Origin: Peribacillus saganii
GTDB taxonomy: Bacteria > Bacillota > Bacilli > Bacillales > DSM-1321
Assembly (NCBI RefSeq): GCF_003429095.1
Contig: NZ_QVTE01000024.1
Coordinates: forward strand, 17,583 to 81,582
Direction of reading: 5' to 3'
Length of the DNA: 64,000 bases
Shown: piece after piece, positions 7,968 to 20,100 of the stretch
Numbering within the stretch: position 1 is the first letter of the stretch
Layout of the letters: each line of letters starts with the position of its first letter
The notes under the pieces: model-generated
Databases searched by the model: none
What the model saw: only the letters and a program-made list of their open reading frames with translations
What the model was told of the DNA's origin: nothing
Position numbers and translations under genes: made by a program

Positions 7968-8432
7968 TTACTCATTATAGTCCCATGCGATTTGCCATTT
8001 CCCTTTATTGTTTATTACATAAACTTCTTGTTCAAAGCTGAACTTACCATACTTCCCTTTATAAGTTTGTGTGACCTGAAATTTATATGCTTCTTTTTCA
8101 GAAGGAGTTTCCTTGGTTATTCGCCAATCCTTTAATTTACCGATCTCTTTAATGTGATATTTAAAGGTCTCAGCTCCAAAATGTCCTATAAATACATGAA
8201 CCCGGTCTTGCAGATAGGTAGATTTATTCCACTTCTCTTTCATTAAGGGGTGGAACAAATTCCACGATTCAGCAAAATTACCTTCCTGTTCATGGGAGTA
8301 AAATTTATCAACAGTTTCTTTCGCCGACTGTTCTGGAGGGTTAAAATCCATACTGATAAATAAAAAAGAAAAACATAAAACCATAATAATGGTGATGCCT
8401 ATAAGAACTGGAGGTCTTTTTTTACGGCGCAT
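7968..8432 (-). CDS. Membrane-anchored extracellular protein, NTF2-like fold possible
   Basis: ATG on the minus strand has AAAGGAG at good spacing. The 154-residue protein begins with a basic stretch (MRRKKRPP) and one hydrophobic helix at about residues 9-27, then a soluble region with AKETVDKFYSHEQEGNFAESWNLF and a terminal segment YVINNKGKWQIAWDY. That layout (helical start, W in the middle, strand-rich WQI end) resembles the NTF2-like/DUF4878-type domains found on Bacillus envelope proteins, but I cannot name the family securely. Single gene, divergent to its right-hand neighbour. Confidence 0.6.
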   Translation of the reverse strand: MRRKKRPPVLIGITIIMVLCFSFLFISMDFNPPEQSAKETVDKFYSHEQEGNFAESWNLFHPLMKEKWNKSTYLQDRVHVFIGHFGAETFKYHIKEIGKLKDWRITKETPSEKEAYKFQVTQTYKGKYGKFSFEQEVYVINNKGKWQIAWDYNE

Positions 8433-8967
8433 GTTTTACTCCTTTGATTAGTTTAATTAATCAAAGATATGAAGGTTGACCGGTATTTATTATTGCAATG
8501 TGATTTGGCACCTTATCCGAATCCTTGTTGTCACCAGGTTTTATGAATAAGTCGTTTGTCTTTATAGGGTATGGGGTTAGAGCAGAGATCACTATATCCG
8601 GTTTGCTGAGACCCTGAATAGAGTAACAAAACAACCATTAATCAGTCATCCTGTAAATCAGTACATCTCTTGTTGAAATAATCGGTTAATATTGTCCAGC
8701 CATCTCATATAATCTCAAAAAATACCTTTTTTTGGCGGTCCTTATTATCCCTTTAAGGATTGGCTTTGTGATATTCCACCTGCTTCAAGTTACACGTGGC
8801 ACCCCCTGGGAAGCAGAGCAAACATGTTTTGTTTAAGTAATGAAGAAGGAACTGGGGATATTTGAAGTTGTTAGCTTAATAGGTTTCATATTTTTGGTGT
8901 GTTATAATAAATTATCAGATGGGATTTTTATACAGTATTAATATTCACAGAAAGGATGAGTCGAAAA
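8433..8967. other. Intergenic region with one promoter element
   Basis: No gene seen on either strand. Near the right end an extended -10 box TGTTATAAT is present at 8900-8908, 60 bases before the next gene; no good -35 box stands in front of it. Confidence 0.4.
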
Positions 8968-9609
8968 TTGAAAGCTAAAAACAAGCTTATAGTTGCCGGT
9001 ACCCTTATGATCCTTCTTGCCATTTCATTTTTGATAATCAACAATAAATCACTAATTCCTATTCCTATGAACACAAAGGATACGGGGCTAACAGCTAAAT
9101 CGAACGATCCGCAAAAAATGGATGAATTGGAGAATGAAACTAAAAGTTCGCAATCTGCTACACAGGATGAAAACCAAAATGAACGTGTACAACCTGCTAG
9201 TAAGGATGAAAACCAAAATGAACGTGTACAACCTGCTAGTAAGGAAGAGAACCAAAATCAAAGTGCGCTTGGAGAAACGGATGATAAAAATATAGGGACT
9301 CCGCCTGCTGAGGGTGATCCTCAAAATATAGCTGCTCCCGTAGGAATTCCTGCTGGAGAAGATAGGAGTACTGAGACAGAAACGGCAGTACCTGAAAAGC
9401 CAAAAAGCTCAGGAGGTTTGCATTTCTCTTCAAGACAGGAGGCAATTCAATTCGGCTTAAGCCGCTTTTCGGCTGAGGAAATTGCTATTTATAACAAAGC
9501 TTCAAAGAATGGATTAACACCGGAACAGGAAGCAATGGCCCTTAAAATGGCATATTCCCGGTTTTCTGCGGAAGAGATAGCTGCGATTGAAGAAGCTTTA
9601 GGACAATAA
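8968..9609 (+). CDS. Secreted or anchored low-complexity protein with a duplicated C-terminal motif
   Basis: The preferred start is TTG at 8968 because AAAGGATGAG ends seven bases upstream; the ATG at 8956 would touch that site. A basic N-terminus and hydrophobic helix (about residues 7-24) indicate a membrane anchor. The middle is Glu/Asn/Gln-rich and includes two exact 13-residue repeats encoded by 9166-9204 and 9205-9243 plus a partial third copy. The C-terminal 60 residues hold the motif RFSAEEIA twice, separated by an NGLTPEQEAMAL linker, suggesting a small helical duplication. Family not recognised; possibly a sporulation or cell-envelope protein. Confidence 0.6.
   Translation: MKAKNKLIVAGTLMILLAISFLIINNKSLIPIPMNTKDTGLTAKSNDPQKMDELENETKSSQSATQDENQNERVQPASKDENQNERVQPASKEENQNQSALGETDDKNIGTPPAEGDPQNIAAPVGIPAGEDRSTETETAVPEKPKSSGGLHFSSRQEAIQFGLSRFSAEEIAIYNKASKNGLTPEQEAMALKMAYSRFSAEEIAAIEEALGQ
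9166..9258 (+). repeat. In-gene 39-bp tandem repeat (2 exact copies plus partial)
   Basis: Units at 9166-9204 and 9205-9243 are identical; 9244-9258 matches the first 15 bases with two changes. The unit keeps frame (13 codons), so slippage would alter length without frameshift. Confidence 0.85.
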
Positions 9610-9986
9610 GACCGGTGGCTAGCTAGAGAAGTAGGTGGCGGCGAACTGGCCCTGTCTCGAGGAATTAATCAGACTTTTGATTAAATTATTTGGGTAGTAA
9701 TAATCTGCGATGAGGAGTTACTCTTTAAAATTCGGGTGTGCCTTTAAAAAATCAAAAAAATCATCAATCACTACAATTTTACAGGGAAGAATGGTGGATC
9801 GGGATTACCGACTCCTTTCGAAAGACTTGCATGGATGCTTCTATAGTTTACTCAAGAAGTTAGTTATATGAATTCTGCTAACCTGCCTTATGTAGACAGA
9901 GTCTGCATACATACCTTTTCACCTTTGTCAGTAAAAGATGTAAAATAAAGAACTAGCATAAGCAATAGGATAAGGAGAAAGTAGTT
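9610..9986. other. Intergenic region, nothing identified
   Basis: No open frame with a ribosome site, no hairpin with a T run and no obvious repeat was seen in this stretch. Confidence 0.4.
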
Positions 9987-10133
9987 GTGGAAAGTAATAA
10001 AGTTGTTGAAAATCATTTTAATATTCTCTTAAAAGAAGCTTATGAAAAAGGTGAAAACAGCTCAGAAGTGACTGTGGAGGAGATGGTTACTGAAATCATA
10101 ATTAAACTGAGACACATCATGAAGGAGACTTAA
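9987..10133 (+). CDS. 48-residue helical protein upstream of vanZ-like gene
   Basis: GTG at 9987 has AAGGAGAAA six to seven bases upstream. The product is short, soluble and charged with the pattern of two amphipathic helices (VVENHFNILLKEAYEKG and VTVEEMVTEIIIKLRHIM). The TAA stop overlaps an ATG (TAATG), so it is almost certainly translated together with the following VanZ-like gene. I do not recognise the family. Possibly a small regulator or partner of the membrane protein. Confidence 0.55.
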   Translation: MESNKVVENHFNILLKEAYEKGENSSEVTVEEMVTEIIIKLRHIMKET

Positions 10134-10140
10134 TGGAAAA

Positions 10141-10641
10141 GTGAAGTTTAAACCAACATTCGTATTATTTATTCCACTGGTTATCTGGGCTTTCGTTATT
10201 TTTTACTTTTCATCACAGCCGTATAAAGAACAGGATATAACTCCATTAATCAGTAAATATGCCAATGGGATCAATTGGAGTGAATATTTTGGCTGGGTAC
10301 ACTTTAGTTACAGTAATTCTATAATTAGCATAGAAAAACTCGGAGTTCCTCATTTCATTGAATTCTTCATCAGAAAGGCAGCCCATCTTTTTATTTTCTT
10401 TGTTTTAGGATTTTTAACAATCCGGATTTTGCATAAATATAGTGCTAGTAGATTTATTTCACTGCTTGGATCTTTTTTCTTTATTGTTTTATATGCAGCA
10501 TTAGATGAACTGCATCAAAAATTCACTGGGGGCCGCACGCCATTGGCTGAGGATGTATTGATTGATTCAATTGGAGGGACTTTAGGAATCCTCGCTTATT
10601 TTTTATTTGTTTTTATTAGAGGAAAAAAGAAGAAAAACTAA
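10141..10641 (+). CDS. VanZ-like family membrane protein
   Basis: The 166-residue protein has four hydrophobic segments and the VanZ-like signature: FIRKAAHLFIFFVLGFL, then LYAALDELHQKFTGGR, then ED...DSIGGTLGI. VanZ-like proteins are small membrane proteins of uncertain activity; the founder gives low-level teicoplanin resistance. GTG at 10141 has a poor ribosome site. By contrast the ATG at 10133 (overlapping the previous stop, well spaced from GGAG) enters this frame only if one A is added to the AAAA run at 10137-10140, which would give MEKVKF. A frameshift or base-call loss at the start is therefore possible. Confidence 0.8.
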   Translation: MKFKPTFVLFIPLVIWAFVIFYFSSQPYKEQDITPLISKYANGINWSEYFGWVHFSYSNSIISIEKLGVPHFIEFFIRKAAHLFIFFVLGFLTIRILHKYSASRFISLLGSFFFIVLYAALDELHQKFTGGRTPLAEDVLIDSIGGTLGILAYFLFVFIRGKKKKN

Positions 10642-10649
10642 ATGCGATT

Positions 10650-10832
10650 GATTATTTTCAGGGGTTTCATGCTTTCTTAGCTTTTCGTAATATTGATAAC
10701 TGCACTCCTAATATAACAAACCCGATGGAAAAGCAATTATATTCTATACCTCTCTATAATAGATTTACACTGCTAAAGTCTCCAACGAATAATATTGAAG
10801 AAGGAAAACGCTATCTTAAAAAGCACGTTTGA
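10650..10832 (+). pseudogene. Possible remnant of a coding sequence
   Basis: A 60-codon open frame with protein-like composition (DYFQGFHAFLAF..., later MEKQLYSIPLYNRFTLLKSP, ending YLKKHV) lies directly after the VanZ gene. It has no start codon with a ribosome site. The function of any parent gene is unknown; it may be chance. Confidence 0.25.
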
Positions 10833-10922
10833 AAGGTCAATGAGTTTGCAGATTTTTTGAAGTTCCTCCCGCAGGTTGGCGTGTACTAGTCTGCGTCATT
10901 ATCACTTTATAAAAAGATTGGC

Positions 10923-10970
10923 AAATCCCGGCTGCACTAAACTTATCATTTAGTACAGCCGGGATTTTTG
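10923..10970 (+). terminator. Strong terminator before the giant SLH gene
   Basis: AAATCCCGGCTG.ACTAAA pairs with TTTAGT.CAGCCGGGATTT over 19 positions with one mismatch, then TTTTT. Confidence 0.85.
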
Positions 10971-11067
10971 CTGGAGAAATTTTAAAAACACTTTCAGTGC
11001 TTTAATGCAGTAAGACTTTTACACTATAGAGCACTAAAAAACAAGTGTTAAATTTATCCTAATGTAG

Positions 11068-11073
11068 TATAAT
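11068..11073 (+). promoter_or_regulatory. -10 box of the giant SLH gene
   Basis: Perfect TATAAT, 35 bases before the start codon. The -35 region (GTGTTA at 11045) is weak. Confidence 0.45.
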
Positions 11074-11107
11074 CTTCCTTGTTTAAAGGTTTATGAGGGG
11101 GATTCTA

Positions 11108-14100
11108 GTGAAGAAAAGAAAAAATAGAAAACAATTTATAGCTGCATCGGTTGCAGTGGCCGCGGTTTCGAGCGTCGCTGGACATGCTATGGCAGCAAGT
11201 GAAAGTACGTCCTTTACGGATGTTACAGCAGATTTTAACGCGTACAAGGAAATTCAGGCACTTACAAGTGCGGGAATCATTAGCGGTTATCAGGATGGTA
11301 CTTTTAGGCCGTACGCAAAGCTTACCAGGGGACAGGCAGCAACACTTATTGCCGGAGCATTAGGTTTAAAGGCTTCTCCTGGAAAAAATATGTTTACTGA
11401 TGTGAATACAGCTTCTGTTCACTACGAAGACATCCTGGCAGTCCAGCAGGCTGGCATTATTAAGGGTTATGGAGATACATTTAAGCCGGGTGAAGAACTG
11501 CCGCGTGAACAAATGGCATCCATTTTAGTAAGGGCTTTCCAGCTAAAGGAGAAGGGCACTGAAGGTCTTCCTTTTAAGGATAAGAATTCGATTTCTCCTT
11601 CACATAAAAAAGATGTTGAAATTTTGTTCCAAAACGGTGGAACGAAAGGTAAGCTCGATAATACATATGGACCAAAGGAATCCGTTTCAAGGGTCCAATT
11701 TGCTTTGTTTTTATATAGCCAGCTAAGTGATCGCCTTTCTCAGAAGATCGAAAGCGTTTCTGATGAGGAAGTTGTTATCAATGGCTCCTCTTACACCTAT
11801 TCAAATAATCTAAAAAACTTGTTTTCTGCTAAAAATAAAGATATCTTACAGAACGCACAGATTAGGTTTGAAGTGAGCGGGAAAGAGATTACTAATATTT
11901 CATATCTTGAAATCAAGGCTTCGGGAAAACCGGCTGCTAATGGTCAAGCTGAGTTTGCTAATAATCTCGTCTTGGACGGAGCTGGGTCTGTTATTGACGG
12001 TCAGTTAAAAATTAGCGGCAATTACATAACCATTAAAAATCTTTCTATAAAGAATGATTTGGTCATCAGCAAAGACCTGCAAAATGATTTTTACTCAGAA
12101 GGTCTCGTAGTTAACGGGAAAACTGTGATTGATGGCGGAGATAGCAACACCGTTGTCTTTAAAGATGCCAAATTACAGGATATTTTTGTTAACAAAGAAG
12201 GTGTTCGGGTAGAGCCAAAGGGAAATACAACTGTTACCAGCATGGTAGTTACGTCAAATGCAAATATTACGGCAGACAATAGTGTAGTAATTCCTGTTCT
12301 CAAGGTAGTCGAAGATGCGAAGCAAGTGGAGATCAATGCTTCAGTAAAAGAGCTCTCATTGGAAAACACGGAAAACTTAACGATAAATGGACAAGGGGCA
12401 TTTGAAAATGTCAAGGTTAATACAAGTAATAAATTAGACCTTCAAACAACCGGTGAAATTAAATCCCTGCAAATCGTAAAGGGAGAAGACATTACCTTAA
12501 AGCAAGGAACAAAGATTGGCAACCTTGTTCTGCCTGCGGGAGTAGAGCCTGGCAAGGTGATCCAAAACTATGAAACTGTAAAACAATCTATTTCCAATAT
12601 AAATGGTCACAAAAATACAAGTGCTGCTAACCCATCATCCCCAGGTAGTGGTGGTTCAAGCTCAGGCCGAGGATCAGGTTCAGGTTCAAACCAGGGATCC
12701 AGCCCAAATCCGGGAGCTCCGCAATCGGAAACTGCCCCGCCTGCAGAAAATAGTAATCCTGTACCAGAAATAAAAACGAATATATTTGAAGATAATAAAA
12801 CATACCCATCAAACTATATTATTAATCCCGAAAATAGTGCAGCACCGTTTGGCGGTACAACAATTGGAAATAATGCGGTTGTCCAAGGCGATGTGACTGT
12901 TCAGGATGACATTGACTTACGAAATATGACAATAGACGGTACTCTTTTTCTCGATCCGGGAGATGACGGGGAAGTTATTCTTACAAACGTCCAGGCAGCA
13001 CGTATTGAAGTATTGTCGGGCCAAAAAGGTACCATTGTGTTTAATGCGGTTGAAGCATCAGAGGTTACTGTAAAAGACGACAATGGTGTAAAAATTGAAA
13101 CGGACGGAAATAGTTCACTAGGAAGCATTACGCTTGCACCAGTTAATCCAAATGCAAGCTCTGAGGTAGTTCTTGCAGGTAACTATAATGAAACAAAAGT
13201 AATTGTTAAGAAGGAAGTAACTATAACAGCGAATGAAGACTTTCATGCATCTTCAATAGATATACAAACTGATAATGCCAGTGACCAGGTAAAACTTCAG
13301 ACAGCTTCAGATGCTCAGGTGGAATTGCCTGCTATTCATGTTAGTTCTCCTGCCCGGATTCAATCTCTGTCGGATAATGTTTCTGTTCCAAAAATAGTCC
13401 TTAACGTGAGCAGTGCGAATGAAAAGGTTGAGATCAGCGGGAATTTAGGAAATCCTGAGATCGGGGTTGAAAAACCGGTTGCTCTGGTTCTTGAATCAAA
13501 TGTTGGAACAATATCTGCAGCTGCTGATGTTTCCCTGTCTGGCAGCAAAGTAGAAGCTATTACGGAAATTAAAACAATCCCTTCAGCGGCTGGTAATTCC
13601 GTAAAAGTAATTGGTTCCAGTCAGGCAGTCGAGGATGCGTTAAAGGCTATAAAAGACAAGAGTGTTGAACAAGCCATTTTGGAATTGAAAGCAATTTTAC
13701 AATCACCGGATACGGTTGCGATCGAGCGTTTATATAAAGCAAATGCTTTTGTTCAAACTGCCCTTTCCCTTGGTGCGGAAAAATCCGATTTTGCCGATCA
13801 GGAAGTCAATTTGCTGGATGAATTTGAAGAGTTACAAGCAAGCATGGAAGAAAAAATGGCTGTACTTGAAGCTCTTAATCAGAAGCTAAAAGATCTGCCT
13901 AGAGTGGATTATCTTCCATACTTTAAGCCTGTAAGCCTGCCTATACTTAAAAAGGCTGCAGCAGAAGCAGAAGCCGCTTATCAAACAGCAGTTGAAGCAG
14001 GTATTGATCCGGCAAATGATGCAAATGTAAAGAATTTGGATCGCCTTGATGGATTGAAAGCAAAAATAGACGCATTTGAAGAAAGCCTAGACACCGAGCT

Positions 14101-17100
14101 GTCAAAAGCAATTGAACTTATTAATGCACTGCCAGCTTCTTCAGACATAACTGTTACCACAATGGCTGATGTAAAGGCTAAGCTTTCCGCAGCAAATGAA
14201 GCCATTGCAAAGGCCCGGCTGAACGGTGCCCGGGATGCTGATTTCATTCATGGTAGTGCCAGCTTATTGACAAGAGTGGGAGAAGCAGCAAATGCGATCA
14301 AAACGCTTGAACTTGAAAAACAAAACGCTGCTAAAGAGGCAATCAGTAAAATTAATGTGGTGCCTTCCAATCCGCAAATTACAGTTCAAAACCTGGAAGC
14401 TGTTCGTGAAACAGTTGCAGCTGCACGCACAGCAGTAAATATTGCTAAAGCAAAAGGGGCAGCTGACTCAGAAATTAGCAATCTTTCTGTATTAATAGAA
14501 GCAGAAGCAAGAATTAAGGAATTAGATGATAGCAAACAGGAAGCGATTACCGAAGCTAATGCAGCCATTGCTCAAATTCCAAATGCAGATACAATCAGTC
14601 CTTCTAACCTTAAAACAGCTTCACAATATGTGGATGCTGCGCGGTTAGCGATGGAAGCTGCGAGAGAAAAAGGAGCAGCTGATAGCGATTTTACTGATTT
14701 AAACAGGTATGAAACTGCCTTTGAAAAGGTTTATTCATTGCAGCAGTCTATACAGGAGAGCATTGAGAGGGCGAATGAGGCAATCGCATTAGTGCCACAT
14801 CCTTCTGCTATTACGGAGAGTAATCTTGAGGATGCAAAGACAAAATTGGACGCTGCGAAATCGGCCATTCAAGCGGCAAAGGACAGTGGCGCGGCAGATA
14901 GCGATTTTGATGGTTTAGACAAGCTGGGACAGGTGGAACAAGCCATATCGGCCTTTGGAGAATCAATAGCAGAAGCCGTTCAAAAAGCAAATGAAGCTTT
15001 AGCATCCCTTCCTGATGCAGCAGATATAACGGAAGCAAATGTGCAACAAATAAGATTATTAGTTCAGGATGTACGGGCATTAATTTCTTCAGCAAAGCTA
15101 AAAGGTGCGAATGACTCTGATTTTACAGGTTTGGAGAGACTGGCACGTGTTGAGGAAGAACTCGGCAATTTTGAAGCAGGCCCAGACCTAACAACAATCC
15201 TAGAACAAATAAATGCCGAACCGGAAACAGTTTCATTCGACCTGCTAACCCAAGTGGTGCACGAGTACTATCTAAATGAAAACTGGTTAGAATCGTATCA
15301 ATTAGCCTTAGTTGATGCTGTCGGCAAGAAAACATTAACGCAGCAGGATATTCAATTAGTAATTAAAAGAGTGGATGCTGAAAAAACTTTGTCCACCCTA
15401 AACAATAATCCAGACACTGTTTCCTTCCGATTCATTGAGACATTAGTAGAAGATCAATTTACCCTTGAAACTTTGTATGAGGCTTATTTGGCAGCCATTA
15501 AGAACGTACCGGATAACCAAAAGCCGTTCACAAAGGCACAGGTGATTTCTGTTGTTCAGGATGTCAATCAGCAGGCAGCACAGAAAGCTTTAGAGGATGT
15601 TAATAATGATCTGAACTCTATTACATTTGAAAACCTTAGGAGAATCAACAGCGGATATTGGACTAACAGAGATCTTGTTGATGAATATAAACAGGCAATC
15701 ACATCACTAAAACAAACGAAAACAGCACCATTAACAATATCTGATATTAAAGCTGTGATAAATAGGACGAATGACAACGATGATGCAGCGCGGGAAGAGG
15801 CCGCTCTAAAACTGGCGAACGAAGATCCATCTGCCTTAACGATTGACATGTTATATGATCTATGGATTGAAAATGTATATGAGGGTTATTTTGATTTATA
15901 CAAGTCTGGAATAACAGATCTTCGAAAGTCGGTTGCGTTAACTGCAGACAATATTCAAAGAGTCATCGATACGAAAAACCATGAATCTGTTGTTAGAAAA
16001 ATTATGAGTGCTCCTTCTGCACTTTCAATTGACGAGCTTGAAACTGTTGTAGGACATTCAATTGCAAACGGGAAGTTTATCGCTCAATATCAGAAGGCAC
16101 TTGCGGAAAAAGTAAAGAATGATGGCTTTTTATCCGTTGGTGAAATTAGAGAAACTGTAAGTGAAACCAATAAAACGGCCCTTTTCGATGAAATCAATGT
16201 GTATTCTGAAGGAGTACAAGTTGAAGATCTACAAGCTGTATATGGATTCTCGCTGGTTGACAGTGCATGGGGTGACCAATACCTGGATGCCATTCAAGAA
16301 AAAGCGGCAAAAGAAGAAACATTCACCTATGAAACACTGCTTGATTTGATTGAACAAGTGAATGAAAAACAGTCAGTCCTGGCTCTTGAACAAATTAATA
16401 ATGATCCAGCGGGCTTCTCATTTGAGACATTAAATAACCTGTTAAAGACATATTTGAACAGAGGTCTTCTGGAGAAATACAGGACTGCCATCCAGCAAAA
16501 AATCTCTGAAATAAATCGTCCATTGACGATTACGGAGCTTGAAGCAGTAATCAAAGAGGTTAACAGTACCCATGATGAGATTAGGCAACAGGAAGCACTT
16601 CGTTTTATTAACGAAAACCCTGAGACCTTTACTGTGAGGGACCTGCAGGATGCTGATTTATACCATGGCTATCAATATGGCCAATATATCGAACAGTTCC
16701 GCACAGCAATAAAAGCCGCGAATAAACAACTAACTTATACAGAACTAGAAGAAATTTTGGATTCTGTAGTAGAGGATATGCGTCAGCAGCTTCGAACGGA
16801 AGCGGTCAATAAGATCAATGAAAATGTTAACAATACTACGTTTGAACTGTTAGAGGCAGCAGTGGATGGGGTAGCATCTGTTAGAATGAATTACTATCAT
16901 CTTTATTTACCTGCCATCCACCAACTGATGGAAACGTCAGCACCAATCAATCATAATGATCTAGCTTCTATAGTTATTGAAGTTAATAAAAAAGGTGCTC
17001 TTGATGCGATTAACCATTTTACGGAAGATATAACGGATGAAACCTTGGAAGATGCGTTATTTGATCAAGATTTTGATTATGATTATGATTTATTTGACAG

Positions 17101-20100
17101 CTATAAGGAAGCGATCAGGGAAGAAGCTGAATCACTTACCGTTGAGCGTTTGCTTGAAGTCCTAAATAGGGTGAATCAGCAGGCTGGATTATCATTTATC
17201 GTTGCCAATCCAGGCAGTTTTGAAGCCAGTCATTTAGGCTCCGTATATGGATGGGATAACATTGTTTATGACAACTTACAAGAATACCGTAAAGCTGTAT
17301 CGGAAAAAGCAGCAGCAGCGGAAGCTATTACTTTCGATTCTTTATTGGTATTGGTAAATAAGGTAAATGAAACGGTAAAGGTATCCGCACTTGCCGAGAT
17401 TAATGCAAATCCTGAATCCTTCGCTTATAAATTAATTAGGAAGGCAGGAATTTATTCTTATGCTCCTGAAGACAGAATTGAAAAGTACCGTGATGCGGTA
17501 AAACTCAAAAAACAGGAACTTCAAGATGCCGATTTAACCGTGGAACAGCTGGCTCAAGTGATTGAAGATGCTAACCAAAGTTACCAGGATACAGTGCTTG
17601 CTGAAGCGGTAAAACGGATTAATACTAATATCGATAGCTTCACCATTGAAGATCTCAAAGTCATTACGCATATTGCGTTTAAGAGTAATATTGCGGATTA
17701 CCGACAAGCTATTAAACAGGCGCGGGACCGGGTAGGCAGGGATCTAACAACTGACGAAATTAGAATTGCTGTTTCTAACGCCGAGGGCACCATACGAGAA
17801 ACTGCTCTTAATGCGATTAAAGAGAATGCTTCCGGGTTTACATTTGAAACTTTACAAAATGCATTAGGCTACTATAAAGCAACCGAAAGCAGACTCCCTC
17901 TTTATCAGCAGGCGGTAACGGAGGCCCTGGCAGACGCATCGTTTAATCTAACCGTTTATGAACTAGTTGAATTAATCAGAGAATTGGATAGGGCTGAAGT
18001 GTTAAAGAAGTTAAACGCTAATCCGTTGACACTGACCCAAAGTGACCTAATTCTTTTACTTCAGGGAAACAGCGGAGAATGGCAATATGATGAACCCTAT
18101 TTCCAGGATTGTCTGACAGCAATCAAAGCAGAGCTGGATGCAAATCACAACGATTTATCCCTTGAAAGGGTAGCCGAAATAGTTACAAATGAAACGGCAA
18201 AACAAGCCTTTGAAGAATTGAACGCCGATTTGGAGAGCTTTGAATATAGGCTGCTATCCTTAGTATCAAGATACACATCGTTCGATAACCTGGAAGAGTA
18301 TCGAAGTGCTTTGATAGCCTACAGCACTAGTGCGGATTTGACGATAGAAGCGGTTAACGAAATCATAAGCAATGTTAATGAGGAATCAATATTAGCAGAG
18401 ATCCAGGAAGAACCTGCCACCTTTGACATCTATAGTAGTCTAAATCGGCTATTTATTAATGAGGATGGACTTATTAACAAATCCTATTTTGATGAGTACC
18501 GATCTGCACTAGTTGCTTTAGTTAGTGGTAAACAGGCAGGAGAATCTATTACACTTGTAGAAGTCCGGGGAGTAATTTTATCTGTTAATAACAGAGCCCA
18601 GCAAGAAAAGCTTGATGCCATTAATGACAATCTTGGTACATTTACTGTTTCTGATTTAGAACGTTTATTTAATAATGATAATAGGCTGAGTCATGACAAT
18701 ATTGACTATTACCGCGCAGCTGTTCAAAAGCTGCATACAGACAAGGACAGCGATCTAACGCTAGAAGAGATCTCGCAAGCAGTGGATCAGGGGAATGAAG
18801 CTGCACTTAACTCGCTGCTAGACGCAATTAACAAAAACCCAGAGGGTTTTACAGCTGTGGATCTAGTGGCATTAACTGGTTATGAAAAAGTTAATGAGGA
18901 TAATATTAAGTATTATCATGCTGAGGTTAAAGCTTTACAGACAGAGCTGAGCCAAGATCTTACAAAGGATGAGATTATTCAGGCGATAGATAAAGGGAAT
19001 ACTGCTGCTTTCAATGATAAAATTTCATTTATTAACGAGCACACAGATCAAATAGAAGGTGAACATTTAACTGAGCTATTTGGTGCTGATATCGTCATTT
19101 ATGAAAATCTCGGTTTATATAAGAGCGGTATTGAGGAAGCTAAAACTTCAAATCCATTACAACCGTTAACTTTCGACCAAATAAAACAGATAATAATTTC
19201 AGTAAATGGCTCTAATGTTAATAATGTAATTGACAAGATAAATACTTCCCCTGACCAAGTAACCATGGAAGAATTACGTAAGCTTCCTTTAGGAACTGTG
19301 GAAATCTATGATAATTATCATGAGCTGTATATCTCCAAGCTGGAATCACTGAAAGCAGATGGCCGAAATATAACAATTGAGGACATCAAAGCCGGAATCG
19401 AGGGCCTATATGCTGAACTCGGTGCAAAACTGTTCAAAAAGATTCAAACAAACCCTGAATCGCTTGACGTAAACGACATTCACGATCTGGAATTTGCTGA
19501 TAATTATATTACTGTTGCTTTTACAAGGTTTAGGCTATATCAAATTCTTTTCATGGAACATAAAGAGAATACGGAAGCTGTCATTACCTTGGATGAAGTA
19601 AGATCAATCGTAGAAGAAGTTAACCTGCTGGATCATACATTCTACGCTTTTGCATTGAAGGGTTCTTATAATTCTGGAGAACAAATTGAAATCGAAACAC
19701 AATCATATCCAAATGTTTCGAATGTTTATTTTGTTCCTGCCGCTAACTCAAATACTGAACAAACGATCAACTCGTTAGATACACTGGTTGATCAAGGAAA
19801 AGCATTTGAAGCTGTCAACTTTACGTCGGATCACAACCGAATGTTTATCGACACGCCGAACCTTTTAGCGGGTGAATATGTTATTTACGTGGTAGACCAT
19901 GGAAATCTATCTCATCGTTCTAATAAGATCACGATAACAAAAGAGGCAAATACTCCAGCTTCTGCTCCAGGTGGCGGCGGCACTGGTACCGTTCCAAATA
20001 CTAACTCGGAAACTATGACAGGAACGTTAAATCTAGACAGAGTCCCAAGCACTGTCTCAGAATTTGGAGAGTCAACAATCACCCTGACAGACAGTGACTT

